DNA of 64,000 bases from Proteus columbae (GCF_002777965.1 NZ_NGVR01000028.1:62001-126000); one strand, 5' to 3'. Numbered from the stretch's first letter, positions 1-9,431 are shown. Notes: generated by a model from the letters alone, not told the origin. A program made the numbers and translations.

Positions 1-24
1 GCGAGGATATAACAATATTTACGG

Positions 25-321
25 CTATTGTTTGGTCTTATTTTTCTGTTTGTCTTCGTACTCTTTTCGTAGCTCTTTTTGTATTTTTAATAGCTCAAAA
101 ATACCAAAGAAGAAAATACGAAATTGTAGTGCCGTTGATGGTTTTTGATCTTTTGGTTGTCCTGCTTTATACATGACAATTTGTAAACCATGCATAATCA
201 CCATAAAAATCATAGCGATATCCATAAAATATTTTAAAGGCTTAGGAAACGGGGAAATAATATTTAAAAATAGAAAGCCCCAAACACCGACCATTAAAAA
301 TCGGCCAAAAAAGATTAACAT
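25..321 (-). CDS. yhhL: YhhL family (DUF1145) small membrane protein
   Basis: 98-aa protein with two hydrophobic segments (about residues 1-25 and 32-52) and a basic, lysine-rich cytoplasmic tail. Function is unknown in the family. The identification rests on the DUF1145-like sequence (FPKPLKYFMDIAMIFMV region) and on the conserved position immediately beside rsmD and ftsY, as in E. coli. It starts 17 bases after the rsmD stop on the same strand, so the two are probably co-transcribed. Confidence 0.8.
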   Translation of the reverse strand: MLIFFGRFLMVGVWGFLFLNIISPFPKPLKYFMDIAMIFMVIMHGLQIVMYKAGQPKDQKPSTALQFRIFFFGIFELLKIQKELRKEYEDKQKNKTKQ

Positions 322-338
322 AGCAGCTCCATAAAAAA

Positions 339-923
339 TTAAGCAGATAGACTGCGAATATAAAGACGATACGCGACTTGTCCTGCGATCTTCTCTCTAT
401 GCAATGTCCAATGAGTCGGAATTGTATAAGTCTGTGCTTTAACTTCTTCCTCAATATAAATATAGCAATCTTGCGCTAACCAACCGTTATTTTCTAATAA
501 TTGGATAGTGTCTGACAACATGCCTTTATGAAAAGGAGGATCTAAAAAAACGACATTATAAGGTGAACCTTGTTTGGCGAGATATGATAATGCACTGTCT
601 TGAATGACATGCCCATTCTCTGCCTTTAGTAAGGTTAAATTTGTGGTAATTTGTTGGGCAACTGCACGTTCATATTCGATAAACGTGGTTTCACGAGCAT
701 AGCGAGAAAGGGCTTCAATACCTAAACCACCGCTTCCTGCAAAACAATCGAGGCAACGGGCATCTTGGATAACAGGCATTAGCCAATTAAAGAGCGTTTC
801 TTTCACTCTATCCGTTGTTGGTCGTAATCCTTGGCTATCGAGAACAGGAAGTTTACGACCACGCCATTTTCCCCCAATTATTCTGATTTGTCCCATTGGG
901 GCTTTTTGTGGTTTTTTGGCCAT
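339..923 (-). CDS. rsmD: 16S rRNA (guanine(966)-N(2))-methyltransferase
   Basis: Methylates N2 of G966 in 16S rRNA using S-adenosylmethionine. The sequence shows the SAM-binding motif LDCFAGSGGLG and the N6-MTase-type catalytic motif VFLDPPF, and aligns from end to end with the family (194 aa from this start). The open frame continues upstream to 1028, but the extra N-terminus has no family resemblance. The ATG at 923, giving MAKKPQKAPMGQIRIIGG, matches the family start. Divergent from ftsY. Confidence 0.95.
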   Translation of the reverse strand: MAKKPQKAPMGQIRIIGGKWRGRKLPVLDSQGLRPTTDRVKETLFNWLMPVIQDARCLDCFAGSGGLGIEALSRYARETTFIEYERAVAQQITTNLTLLKAENGHVIQDSALSYLAKQGSPYNVVFLDPPFHKGMLSDTIQLLENNGWLAQDCYIYIEEEVKAQTYTIPTHWTLHREKIAGQVAYRLYIRSLSA

Positions 924-1151
924 ATTATTTTGATTTATATCGTTTAAACGTGAGTTTTGGAGTGTCTTTTGGAATAGGGAATTCGTGTCTATTGTTATCT
1001 CGATGACTTCCCTTGATTTAATCCGCAATAATTTACCATAAAATTCGTATAAAAGATGCGTTTATCCATGATCAAATGATAGACTTCATTATTATTTTCA
1101 ATATCGTCAATGTATTCGCGCCATGATTTAGTGCGAGGAGTTTAGTAGCTA

Positions 1152-2936
1152 ATGGCAAAAGAAAAAAAAGGTTTTTTCTCGTGGCTCGGTTTTGGGCGTA
1201 ACAAAGAAGAAAATATTGAGCAAGAGAAAGAACAACAACGCTTAGAAGAAGAGCGTTTAGGACAAGAACGTTTGGCAAAAGAGGCGCAAGAAGAAGCGGC
1301 TCGCCAAGCGCAATTAGAAGCAGAACAAGAACGTTTAGAAGCAGAGCGCCAAGAAGCGCAACGTGTTGTGCAAGATAGATTGGAACAAGAAGCTGAAAAA
1401 CAACGTTTAGAACAAGAAAAAGCCCAGCGCCAAGCAGAAATAGAGGCGGAGCAAGCGCGTTTAGAGGCAGAGCATGCAGAACAAGCACGACTGGCTCAAG
1501 AAGCCGAAGCACAACGTTTAGCGCAAGAAGAAGCCCAGCGCCAAGCGGAGCTAAAAGCGGAACAAGAACGTTTAGAAGCACAACGTCAAGAAGCAGTACG
1601 TTTAGAACAAGAACGACTGGCTCAAGAAGCCGAAGCACAACGTTTAGCGCAAGAAGAAGCCCAGCGCCAAGCGGAGCTAAAAGCGGAACAAGAACGTTTA
1701 GAAGCACAACGTCAAGAAGCAGTACGTTTAGAACAAGAACGACTGGCTCAAGAAGCCGAAGCTCAACGCCTTGCGCAAGAAGAAGCCCAGCGCCAAGCGG
1801 AGCTAAAAGCGGAACAAGCGCGTTTAGAAGAAGCGCAACGCCAAGAAGCGGCGAGTTTAGAACAAGAGCGTTTGGCTCAAGAAGCCGAAGCTCAACGTTT
1901 AGCGCAAGAAGAGGAAAACGAACGTCTCGCTATTGCGCAAGCGGAAGCGGAAGATATTGAATCTTTACGCGAAGAAGTATTGGCAGATAAAGTTGTTGAA
2001 CAAGAGAAACCTAAGAAAGAAGGTTTTTTTAGCCGACTGAAAAAAGGTTTACTGAAAACTCGCCAGAACTTAGGTTCAGGGTTCCTTGGTCTATTTCGTG
2101 GTAAGAAAATTGATGATGAGCTTTTTGAAGAGTTAGAAGAACAACTCTTAATTGCTGATGTGGGTATGGAAACCACCACTAAAATTATCACTAGCCTGAC
2201 CAAACACGCCACTCATAAAGATCTTAAAGATGCTGAAGCACTTTACGGAAAATTACGTGAAGAGATGGGCGATATTTTAAGTAAAGTTGATAAGCCATTA
2301 AATATTGAAGGTAAAAAACCTTTTGTTATTTTAATGGTTGGTGTTAACGGTGTTGGTAAAACAACCACAATCGGAAAATTAGCGCGACAATACCAAGCTG
2401 AAGGTAAATCTGTCATGTTAGCTGCGGGTGATACATTCCGAGCGGCGGCTGTTGAACAGTTACAAGTTTGGGGTGAGCGCAATAATATCCCTGTTGTGGC
2501 ACAACATACTGGCGCTGATCCTGCATCTGTTATTTTTGATGCAATTCAATCAGCTCAAGCAAAAGGTGTCGATGTTCTTATTGCTGATACCGCAGGACGG
2601 TTGCAGAATAAATCCCATTTAATGGAAGAGCTGAAAAAAATCGTTCGTGTTATGAAGAAATTAGACGAAGAAGCACCACACGAAGTGATGCTGACGTTAG
2701 ATGCAAGTACCGGACAAAATGCAGTTAGTCAGGCAAAACTCTTTAATGAAACAGTTGGGCTAACTGGCTTAACATTGACTAAACTCGATGGTACAGCAAA
2801 AGGGGGCGTTATCTTCTCTATTGCTGATCAGTTTAGTATTCCTATCCGTTATATCGGGGTAGGTGAAGGTATTGAAGATCTACGTCCGTTTAAGGCCGAC
2901 GATTTTATTGAGGCTCTGTTTGCCCGCGAGGAGTAG
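1152..2936 (+). CDS. ftsY: Signal recognition particle receptor FtsY
   Basis: SRP receptor GTPase that docks SRP-ribosome complexes at the inner membrane. The N-terminal membrane-targeting motif (EKKGFFSWLGFGR) is followed by a very long acidic, Q/E/A/R-rich A domain (residues about 20-285), a second amphipathic motif (KEGFFSRLKKGLLKTRQNLG), then the N and G domains. GTPase motifs are visible: GVNGVGKTTT (P-loop, about residue 397), DTFRAAAVEQ, DTAGRLQNK and TKLDGTAKGG. At 594 aa it is about 100 aa longer than E. coli FtsY because the A domain carries a tandem repeat. ftsE follows after 5 bases, forming the conserved ftsYEX operon. Confidence 0.97.
   Translation: MAKEKKGFFSWLGFGRNKEENIEQEKEQQRLEEERLGQERLAKEAQEEAARQAQLEAEQERLEAERQEAQRVVQDRLEQEAEKQRLEQEKAQRQAEIEAEQARLEAEHAEQARLAQEAEAQRLAQEEAQRQAELKAEQERLEAQRQEAVRLEQERLAQEAEAQRLAQEEAQRQAELKAEQERLEAQRQEAVRLEQERLAQEAEAQRLAQEEAQRQAELKAEQARLEEAQRQEAASLEQERLAQEAEAQRLAQEEENERLAIAQAEAEDIESLREEVLADKVVEQEKPKKEGFFSRLKKGLLKTRQNLGSGFLGLFRGKKIDDELFEELEEQLLIADVGMETTTKIITSLTKHATHKDLKDAEALYGKLREEMGDILSKVDKPLNIEGKKPFVILMVGVNGVGKTTTIGKLARQYQAEGKSVMLAAGDTFRAAAVEQLQVWGERNNIPVVAQHTGADPASVIFDAIQSAQAKGVDVLIADTAGRLQNKSHLMEELKKIVRVMKKLDEEAPHEVMLTLDASTGQNAVSQAKLFNETVGLTGLTLTKLDGTAKGGVIFSIADQFSIPIRYIGVGEGIEDLRPFKADDFIEALFAREE
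1488..1910 (+). repeat. 126-bp in-frame tandem repeat in the FtsY A domain
   Basis: Units begin at 1488, 1614 and 1740 (126-bp period); the third unit has one extra codon, and a partial fourth starts at 1869. Each encodes 42 residues beginning RLAQEAEAQRLAQEEAQRQA. The first two units are almost identical at DNA level, a sign of recent amplification or homogenisation. The predicted structure is a continuous charged helix. Confidence 0.92.
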
Positions 2937-2941
2937 TTTTA

Positions 2942-3607
2942 ATGATCCGCTTCGAACACGTCAGCAAGGCTTATTTAGGTGGAAGACAAGCATTACAGGG
3001 GGTTGATTTTCATCTTCGCCCTGGTGAAATGGCTTTTTTAACGGGTCACTCTGGCGCCGGTAAAAGTACATTGCTTAAGTTAATTTGTGGAATAGAACGC
3101 CCAAGTGATGGCGCTATTTGGTTTGCTGGTCATGATATCAGTAGACTAAAAAATAGTGAGATCCCTTTTTTGCGTCGTCAAATTGGGATGATCTTCCAAG
3201 ATCACCACTTATTGATGGACAGAACGGTTTATGACAATGTTTCTCTTCCCCTGATTATTGCTGGCGCGAGTGAAGAGGATATTCGGAGAAGAGTTTCAGC
3301 CGCTTTAGATAAAGTAGGGCTATTAGATAAAGCCAAAAATTACCCTATTCAACTTTCTGGCGGTGAACAACAGCGTGTCGGTATTGCGCGCGCTGTTGTG
3401 AATAAACCGACGGTTTTACTCGCAGATGAACCAACAGGTAACCTTGATGGTGAGCTTTCAGAAGGTATCATGCGCCTTTTTGAAGAGTTCAACCGTGTTG
3501 GTGTCACAGTGTTAATGGCGACGCACGATATGTCTCTGATAGAACGCAGAAACTATCGCATTCTTACATTAGGGCAAGGCAGAATGGTGGGAGGACAAAA
3601 TGGCTAA
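2942..3607 (+). CDS. ftsE: Cell division ATP-binding protein FtsE
   Basis: ATPase of the FtsEX complex, which activates septal peptidoglycan hydrolases through EnvC and sits in the divisome. 221 aa, full length. Motifs: Walker [11 protein letters not shown]-loop [11 protein letters not shown], signature [14 protein letters not shown], Walker [13 protein letters not shown] and switch His in MATHD. It overlaps ftsX by 8 bases, consistent with coupled translation. Confidence 0.97.
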   Translation: MIRFEHVSKAYLGGRQALQGVDFHLRPGEMAFLTGHSGAGKSTLLKLICGIERPSDGAIWFAGHDISRLKNSEIPFLRRQIGMIFQDHHLLMDRTVYDNVSLPLIIAGASEEDIRRRVSAALDKVGLLDKAKNYPIQLSGGEQQRVGIARAVVNKPTVLLADEPTGNLDGELSEGIMRLFEEFNRVGVTVLMATHDMSLIERRNYRILTLGQGRMVGGQNG

Positions 3608-4577
3608 AGCAAAAAGTTCCCGTAAATCAATGCCAACGCCAGGTGCAAAAACCAAGGCGCTAAAAGGGGGAAGACGAGAACAGTGGCGCTATGCATGGCG
3701 TAACACAATGGCTGATTTTTTACGCCAACCGCTCTCCTCTTTTTTAACGGTAATGGTTGTCGCTATCTCTCTCACCTTGCCTAGTATCTTTTATATTGTC
3801 TGGAAGAATGTCTCAACTGCGGCAGAACAATGGTATCCAACACCACAATTAACGGTTTATCTTGATAAATCTCTTGATGATTCATTAGCTGAAGCCACGA
3901 TCAAAAAAATAGAAGCCTTAGAAAAAGTCGAAGATGTTAACTATCTGTCACGACAAGATTCGCTAGTGGAATTTCGTTCTTGGGCTGGCTTTAGTAGTGC
4001 GTTAGATATGTTAGAAGAGAATCCATTACCTGCGGTTGCAATTGTGACACCCGTTATGGAGCCTAGCGATCAACAATTAATGGTGAATTTACGTGATACC
4101 GTGGCGAAAATACCCGGTGTTGACGAAGTAAGAATGGATGATAGCTGGTTTACTCGGCTTTCAACGTTAACTTCATTAGTCGGGCAAATCGCTTTGGTGA
4201 TTGGTACACTGATGGTTGTTGCCCTGTTATTGGTGATTGGTAACAGTGTACGCCTCAATATTTTCAGTCGCCGTGACACTATTAATGTGATGAAGCTAAT
4301 TGGTGCAACCGACGGTTTTATTATGCGTCCTTTCCTTAATTGGGGATTGATCCTCGGCTTTATTGGTGCTGTATTTGCTCTGATCTTTTCAGCTTTACTG
4401 GTGTGGAAACTCTCTGATGTGGTGACTCAAGCCGCAACTGTGTTTGGGACTTCATTTTCCATTTCAGGACTGGGTTTTGATGAATCCATCATTCTTATTC
4501 TAGTTGCTATGACAATTGGCTGGCTTGCTGCATGGTTGACGACAATGCAGCATTTGCGTCAATTCACACCGGAATAA
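3600..4577 (+). CDS. ftsX: Cell division protein FtsX
   Basis: Inner-membrane partner of FtsE. A cytoplasmic basic N-terminus precedes a transmembrane segment (about residues 48-70), a large periplasmic loop (about 75-200) that would contact EnvC, and three further transmembrane segments (about 200-225, 250-280, 298-315). The MacB/FtsX-like C-terminal block includes the NVMKLIGAT motif. 325 aa, usual length. Confidence 0.96.
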   Translation: MAKAKSSRKSMPTPGAKTKALKGGRREQWRYAWRNTMADFLRQPLSSFLTVMVVAISLTLPSIFYIVWKNVSTAAEQWYPTPQLTVYLDKSLDDSLAEATIKKIEALEKVEDVNYLSRQDSLVEFRSWAGFSSALDMLEENPLPAVAIVTPVMEPSDQQLMVNLRDTVAKIPGVDEVRMDDSWFTRLSTLTSLVGQIALVIGTLMVVALLLVIGNSVRLNIFSRRDTINVMKLIGATDGFIMRPFLNWGLILGFIGAVFALIFSALLVWKLSDVVTQAATVFGTSFSISGLGFDESIILILVAMTIGWLAAWLTTMQHLRQFTPE

Positions 4578-4944
4578 TGAATTAGAGCGTTTTTATACTT
4601 ATCCTCTAAATAATGAGAAGATATTTTTTTTATCAAGCTGGGTTACGTTAATATCGTCACCCAGCCATTTTATCAACGCCCCGTCTCTGGCATAATAATG
4701 CACTCACTCTTTTCTACGATAAGGCAACAGTCATATTTGCTTCTGTGATAGAAAAGTACAAAGATATGTAAACATAGATGCGAGATGAACCTTTAGTCTT
4801 TATGCTGGTCAAATAGTCGTTATGATAAAAACACATCGTGAAAAACCTTAACTGACTTCCTATTTAAGCTATATTTAAAAGGCTCATCTACTTTCCCTTA
4901 CAGCGATAATTTTAATTATTTATTTGATTTTCATGAGGATTTGA
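4578..4944 (+). promoter_or_regulatory. ftsX-rpoH intergenic region
   Basis: 367 bases without a gene. The left part holds a stem-loop (arms GCTGGGT 4637-4643 and ACCCAGC 4659-4665), a likely ftsX terminator with only a short T tract. The rest is AT-rich and must hold the rpoH promoters, by analogy with the multi-promoter rpoH region of E. coli. I could not assign individual promoters with confidence. Confidence 0.6.
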
Positions 4945-5799
4945 ATGACAAAAGAAATGCAATCCTTAGCATTGGTTCCGCAAGGCAGCATCGAAGCGTA
5001 TATACGTGCAGCCAATTCCTATCCGATGTTAACCGCAGAGGAAGAAAAGGAACTCGCTGAACGGCTGCATTACGATGGTGACTTGGATGCAGCAAGAACG
5101 CTTATCCTTTCACATCTGCGCTTCGTTATTCATGTTGCTCGCAGCTATTCAGGTTATGGCTTACCACAAGCTGATCTTATCCAAGAAGGTAATATTGGTT
5201 TGATGAAAGCGGTTCGTCGTTTTAACCCAGAAGTGGGTGTTCGACTTGTCTCTTTTGCGGTGCATTGGATCAAAGCTGAAATTCACGAATATGTGCTACG
5301 CAACTGGCGTATCGTGAAAGTCGCAACCACAAAATCACAACGTAAACTATTTTTTAATCTGCGAAAAAATAAAAAGCGTTTAGGGTGGTTTAATCAAGAC
5401 GAAGTAGAGCTTGTTGCAAGAGAATTAGGTGTATCAGAAAGTGATGTCCGAGAAATGGAATCACGAATGTCAGCACAAGATATGGCATTTGATATGACCG
5501 CTGATGATAGTGATGACTCACATCCTATTGCTCCTGTACTCTTCTTAGAAGATAAGTCTTCTGACTTTGCCGACGGCATTGAAGAAGATAACTGGGATAA
5601 TCATGCAACAGATAAACTGACGTCAGCAATTGAAACTCTTGATGAACGTAGCCAAGATATTATTCGTGCTCGTTGGTTAGATGATGATAACAAATCGACA
5701 TTGCAAGACTTGGCGACAAAATACGGTGTTTCTGCCGAGCGTGTTCGTCAATTAGAAAAAAATGCGATGAAGAAATTGCGTTTAGCGATTGAAGATTAA
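4945..5799 (+). CDS. rpoH: RNA polymerase sigma-32 factor (heat shock)
   Basis: Directs transcription of heat-shock genes. Region 2 is seen at about residues 55-130 ([19 protein letters not shown]), the RpoH-specific box [10 protein letters not shown] follows at about 133-142, and the region 4.2 helix-turn-helix lies at the C-terminus ([19 protein letters not shown]). 284 aa, full length. The start has a GAGGA ribosome-binding site 7-8 bases upstream. Translation of family members is controlled by a thermosensing mRNA structure around the start and early codons; I have not folded it. Confidence 0.98.
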   Translation: MTKEMQSLALVPQGSIEAYIRAANSYPMLTAEEEKELAERLHYDGDLDAARTLILSHLRFVIHVARSYSGYGLPQADLIQEGNIGLMKAVRRFNPEVGVRLVSFAVHWIKAEIHEYVLRNWRIVKVATTKSQRKLFFNLRKNKKRLGWFNQDEVELVARELGVSESDVREMESRMSAQDMAFDMTADDSDDSHPIAPVLFLEDKSSDFADGIEEDNWDNHATDKLTSAIETLDERSQDIIRARWLDDDNKSTLQDLATKYGVSAERVRQLEKNAMKKLRLAIED

Positions 5800-5846
5800 T
5801 CACATTTCAAACTAAGCACACGCTCCCATAAAGTAGAGTATGTTAT

Positions 5847-5875
5847 AAAAGCGATATGAAAATATCGCTTTTTTT
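5847..5875 (+). terminator. rpoH terminator
   Basis: Stem AAAAGCGATAT / ATATCGCTTTT with a 4-base loop (gaaa), followed by a run of T. A strong intrinsic terminator between rpoH and the glycerate kinase gene. Confidence 0.92.
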
Positions 5876-5894
5876 ATGACTTGGAGAAAAGAAC

Positions 5895-7034
5895 GTGAAA
5901 ATAGTTATCGCCCCTGATTCTTTTAAAGAAAGTTTAAGTGCGAAAGAAGTTGCTATGGCAATAAAACAGGGTTTTTCACGTTATTTACCCAATGCGCAAT
6001 ATTGTTGCATTCCCATGGCAGATGGTGGTGAAGGAACGGTGACATCGCTGGTGGATGCAACACAAGGCCGTTTTATCTCGACACAAGTATGTTCGCCTTT
6101 AGGTAAACAAGTGACCGCAACTTGGGGACTTTTAGGTGATAACACCACGGCTGTGATTGAAATGGCACAAGCTTCTGGTCTTCATCTTATTCCTTCATCT
6201 CAACGTGATCCCAATTTAACGACCAGTTATGGTACGGGTGAATTAATTAATGCCGCACTAGAAATGGGTGTTAAAAAAATTATTTTAGGATTAGGTGGAA
6301 GTGCCACTAATGATGCTGGTGCAGGAATGATGCAAGCACTCGGTCTTGGCCTTAAAGATAAGTTTGGTACATCTTTGCCCTTTGGTGGACTCTCATTAGC
6401 TCAACTTTACTCTGTTGATATCACGAAGCTTAATCCTAAGCTAAAACATGTTGAAATTGAGATTGCTTGCGATGTCACTAATCCATTGTGTGGCGAAAAA
6501 GGAGCATCCGCTATTTTTGGCCCCCAAAAAGGAGCGACCAAAGACGATATTGCGCAACTTGATAATGCATTACACCATTTTGGTACTTATCTTGAGAAAA
6601 TGACGCAACGCAGTCTTATCCATATTGCAGGAAGTGGTGCGGCGGGAGGATTGGCTCTGCCTTTGCTTGCATTTACGCAAGCAACACTTTCGCAAGGTGT
6701 CGAATTGGTAGCAAAAGCTGTTGAATTAGAAAGACATCTTGCGGATGCGGATTTAGTCATAACGGGTGAAGGGAGAATGGATAGCCAATCGGCACAAGGT
6801 AAAACACCGACAGGCGTTGCTAAATTGGCAAAAAAATACCACCTTCCTGTGATTGCGTTAGTCGGTGGTTATTTACCGGATTACGATGTTGTGCATCAGC
6901 AGGGTATTGATGCCGTTTTCTCTATTGTACCGGGTGTTTCTACACTGGCTGATGCACTTCATCATGCGCAAAGGAATCTTAGTGAGACAGCTTATAATGT
7001 GGCGAGGCTTTACTCGTCATACTTCAAGTCGTAG
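5895..7034 (+). CDS. garK: Glycerate 2-kinase
   Basis: Phosphorylates D-glycerate to 2-phosphoglycerate. Glycerate kinase type-1 family: IAPDSFKESLSA at the N-terminus, PMADGGEGT (residues about 40-48), GLGGSATNDAGAG (about 133-145) and the ITGEGRMD-QSAQGKTP signature near residue 290. 379 aa, the usual length. The last four residues and stop codon lie inside a palindromic intergenic repeat that begins at about 7020, so the native C-terminus was probably replaced. No glucarate/galactarate genes lie nearby, so garK versus glxK is not resolved. Confidence 0.88.
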   Translation: MKIVIAPDSFKESLSAKEVAMAIKQGFSRYLPNAQYCCIPMADGGEGTVTSLVDATQGRFISTQVCSPLGKQVTATWGLLGDNTTAVIEMAQASGLHLIPSSQRDPNLTTSYGTGELINAALEMGVKKIILGLGGSATNDAGAGMMQALGLGLKDKFGTSLPFGGLSLAQLYSVDITKLNPKLKHVEIEIACDVTNPLCGEKGASAIFGPQKGATKDDIAQLDNALHHFGTYLEKMTQRSLIHIAGSGAAGGLALPLLAFTQATLSQGVELVAKAVELERHLADADLVITGEGRMDSQSAQGKTPTGVAKLAKKYHLPVIALVGGYLPDYDVVHQQGIDAVFSIVPGVSTLADALHHAQRNLSETAYNVARLYSSYFKS

Positions 7035-7124
7035 CGTTGTTGACTGCGTTCATTCGCACTAGTCACATACTTATGTATGCTCCTAGCGACTCATTCATTT
7101 GTCGCCTAGCTACACCTTGAATTA
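7020..7124. repeat. Imperfect palindromic intergenic element (~105 bp)
   Basis: Ends with inverted arms TACTTCAAGTCGTAGC (7020-7035) and GCTACACCTTGAATTA (7109-7124), matching at 13 of 16 positions as an inverted repeat. The interior has ACTAGTCACATAC and GCTCCTAGCGACTCATTC segments. From memory the layout resembles a short non-coding repeat common in Proteus/Photorhabdus-type genomes; copy number cannot be judged from this window. Confidence 0.6.
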
Positions 7125-7255
7125 TTTAGAGTAAGAACATTATGAATTATTTAGAGTAAGCACATTATGAATTATTTAGAGTAAGAACATAATGAATTAT
7201 TTAGAGTAAGCACATTATGAATTGTTTAGAGTAAGAACATTATGGATTATTTAGG
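7116..7255. repeat. 25-bp tandem repeat array
   Basis: Five units of TGAATTATTTAGAGTAAG-A/C-ACAT with exact 25-bp spacing (units begin at 7116, 7141, 7166, 7191, 7216), plus a degenerate sixth from 7241 that runs into the panM stop codon. The base after GTAAG alternates A, C, A, C, A, so a 50-bp dimer may have been the amplified unit. The first unit overlaps the right arm of the palindromic element. Confidence 0.93.
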
Positions 7256-7650
7256 ATATAGAGATCAGATTGTGGTGATGGACTAAATTGATGGTGTATT
7301 AAAAAAGCATGCGCAATATCATACCCATTTTCTTCGGCGGATAGGCTTATTGCTTGCCAATGGGTAATATCAGGATATGCAGATAAACATTGTGTCAGTA
7401 AATAATGCCCAACACCGCGACGGCGTGTTACTTCTCTGACCATAAAATCGGTGATAACAGCTTTCTTATCCGATAATTTAACCCAGCAAGCGGCTAATAA
7501 TCGTTCATTAAATCTTGCCACAAAGAGGACATTCTCGTTATTGATCTCGTTTTTTAAGGCTGATTGATAACGAATATCTTGCCAAATTTTACCTAGATCA
7601 ATACGGTCTTGTGCTGAAGGCTGTGTCAGTTTTTCAATGGTCAGTTTCAT
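7240..7650 (-). CDS. panM: PanD maturation/regulation factor PanM (GNAT fold)
   Basis: Promotes self-cleavage of aspartate decarboxylase PanD and tunes pantothenate synthesis. 136 aa with a GNAT acetyl-CoA-binding motif (VREVTRRRGVGHYLL, about residues 71-85) and the ARFNERLLAA strand typical of PanM. It sits in the same rpoH neighbourhood as yhhK in E. coli. The stop codon touches the 25-bp tandem repeat, so the extreme C-terminus may have been remodelled. Confidence 0.87.
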   Translation of the reverse strand: MKLTIEKLTQPSAQDRIDLGKIWQDIRYQSALKNEINNENVLFVARFNERLLAACWVKLSDKKAVITDFMVREVTRRRGVGHYLLTQCLSAYPDITHWQAISLSAEENGYDIAHAFLIHHQFSPSPQSDLYILNNP

Positions 7651-7661
7651 TAAATATCCTG

Positions 7662-8849
7662 TTAGTTTGCAGTGTGTCTTTTTTCTTTTAATGATGACAT
7701 TAAGGTCTTAATGGTGAAACACAATGCCAAACTCGTGAAGATCACACAAGAATAAAAGACATACTCATAGTGATTGTCAGTCACGAAATAGACCGAAATC
7801 ATAGGGCCTGCCGCCATGCCACAATAACGAATAAAGTTATAAACTCCCATTGCCGTGGCTCTTGTTGAACTAAAATAACCTGCCAATAATGTGGTATGTG
7901 TTGGCATGGTTAATCCTAAAGAAAGCCCATATAACACGGTTAAGCCAAGCATGATAGGTAATGAGAGTTGCCAAAAGAGCGCAAATAATGTCAGCATAAT
8001 CAGGTTAATGCCAGAGGTAATAATCACACCATATTCCGCACTAAATAGGTGGCAAATTCTACGGTAAAGATAGCTACCTAAGATAAGCGCAATCGACATA
8101 GGTATATATAATCCACCTATTTCAGTGCTGTTAAGCTGATAGAGATGAAAGGCTATTAAGGGTAAGAACACTAATAGACAAAAATAGTTATAAAACACCA
8201 TAAAACTCATAACAAATACAGATTTACCCGCAGGAGCCATAAGCACTTGTCGCATTGCGGACACGCTTTTAAAGGCTTCTTTCTGTTCTGGACGTGTTTC
8301 AGGTAAATAAAAGAGATGAGTAATAACTAATATGACACCGACAACGGCCAAGAAAATAAAAATGCCTTGATATTGATAATGTTGAGCTAAATATCCACCT
8401 AATAAAGGGCCACAGGCAGGGGCTAACGCTAATAACATTTGATACGATCCCATCGCTTTAGCGCGCTCGTTTCCTTGATAAAGATCGCCAATAATAGTTG
8501 CTGCAACCACGGGAATAGCCGCAATACCGACAGCTTGGATCACACGCCAAAAAATCAATACGCCAATAGAATCAGACCAAACACAACCCAAAGCACCCAC
8601 AGTTGAAATGGCTAACCCACTGAGCAAAATAGGTTTTCTTCCCCATTTATCAATCAATGAGCCGTAAAATAGTTGCATAACAGCCATAGCAAAAGTAAAT
8701 GCAGATACCGTTAAATTAACCAATGATAACGTGGTATTAAATAGCTGCTGGATCAAGGGAAGTACAGGGGTATAGATATTTTGTGCCAAAGAGCCTAGTA
8801 GTGCGCTAAAACAAATGAGATAAAACAGACTGCGGATTGATAATTTCAT
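7662..8849 (-). CDS. MFS transporter, DHA1 (Bcr/CflA-like) family
   Basis: Twelve-helix drug:proton antiporter-type permease, 395 aa from the ATG at 8849 (MKLSIRSLFYLICF). The frame is open to 8990, but that stretch covers the operator and overlaps the divergent regulator, so the downstream start is preferred. Motif A is visible as GSLIDKWGRKPIL after TM2. Divergent from a MarR-family gene with a palindromic operator between them, which suggests repression relieved by a ligand. Substrate unknown. Confidence 0.88.
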   Translation of the reverse strand: MKLSIRSLFYLICFSALLGSLAQNIYTPVLPLIQQLFNTTLSLVNLTVSAFTFAMAVMQLFYGSLIDKWGRKPILLSGLAISTVGALGCVWSDSIGVLIFWRVIQAVGIAAIPVVAATIIGDLYQGNERAKAMGSYQMLLALAPACGPLLGGYLAQHYQYQGIFIFLAVVGVILVITHLFYLPETRPEQKEAFKSVSAMRQVLMAPAGKSVFVMSFMVFYNYFCLLVFLPLIAFHLYQLNSTEIGGLYIPMSIALILGSYLYRRICHLFSAEYGVIITSGINLIMLTLFALFWQLSLPIMLGLTVLYGLSLGLTMPTHTTLLAGYFSSTRATAMGVYNFIRYCGMAAGPMISVYFVTDNHYEYVFYSCVIFTSLALCFTIKTLMSSLKEKRHTAN

Positions 8850-8864
8850 TATATTGCCTTCGTT

Positions 8865-8964
8865 ATTTTGTTTCCATAGAAACAAAATAGATAATAGCGA
8901 TATTTTGATTGTTGTAAATACTTTTGATACTATTTTTAAAAATATTTTTTCCAAGGAAACAAAA
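8865..8964. promoter_or_regulatory. MarR-type operator pair
   Basis: Perfect inverted repeat ATTTTGTTTC (8865-8874) / GAAACAAAAT (8879-8888) with a 4-base spacer. A second, related site with TTTCC-AAGG-AAACAAAA lies at about 8943-8963 and abuts the ATG of the marR-like gene. The position between the exporter and its divergent regulator fits autoregulation plus repression of the exporter. Confidence 0.75.
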
Positions 8965-9431
8965 TGGCAAAAGAGAATGTGACAACACAAGACTTGTTAA
9001 AAGGGTTAAGTGATTTTTTGCATCTTAAAGATGAACGAGCTGATAGCGATCATAAAAAAGTATTAGAAGAGAATGGGTTAGATAATTATTCACTTACAGA
9101 ACTGCATGTGATCCATTGTATTGGTGAAGAGAGTATGAGAAATCTCACAACCATCAGTGAATATATGTCTATGACTCGAGGCGCAGTTTCAAAAATATGC
9201 AGTCGATTACAAAAGAAAGGTGCGATCGAAAAAATAAAATTGGCGGGCAATCAAAAAGAGATCTTTTTTATCTTAACAACTGAGGGGGAGCGTCTTTTTC
9301 ATGCGCATGAGGTGTTGCATCAACAATCTCAAGCAAAATGGTCTGCATTATTTGAACAATATGATCAGAGTGAAAAACAAGCGATCCAACGTTTTTTGGC
9401 TGATGTGACAAACAGTTTTCGCCAGTCGTAA
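8964..9431 (+). CDS. MarR-family transcriptional regulator
   Basis: 155 aa with a winged helix-turn-helix at about residues 55-105 (TISEYMSMTRGAVSKICSRL, then wing KIKLAGNQKEIFFILTTEG) and flanking helices for dimerisation. Its ATG immediately follows a candidate operator half, so it probably represses itself and the divergent MFS exporter. Ligand unknown. Confidence 0.88.
   Translation: MAKENVTTQDLLKGLSDFLHLKDERADSDHKKVLEENGLDNYSLTELHVIHCIGEESMRNLTTISEYMSMTRGAVSKICSRLQKKGAIEKIKLAGNQKEIFFILTTEGERLFHAHEVLHQQSQAKWSALFEQYDQSEKQAIQRFLADVTNSFRQS

Noticed and set aside
1072-1707. 211-aa leucine-rich open frame antisense to ftsY
   Set aside because: It is the reverse reading of the GAA/CAA/GCG-rich FtsY repeat, which gives poly-Leu/Val by composition; no ribosome-binding site or family.
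7116-7255. CRISPR array
   Set aside because: Units are contiguous 25-bp tandem copies without spacers.
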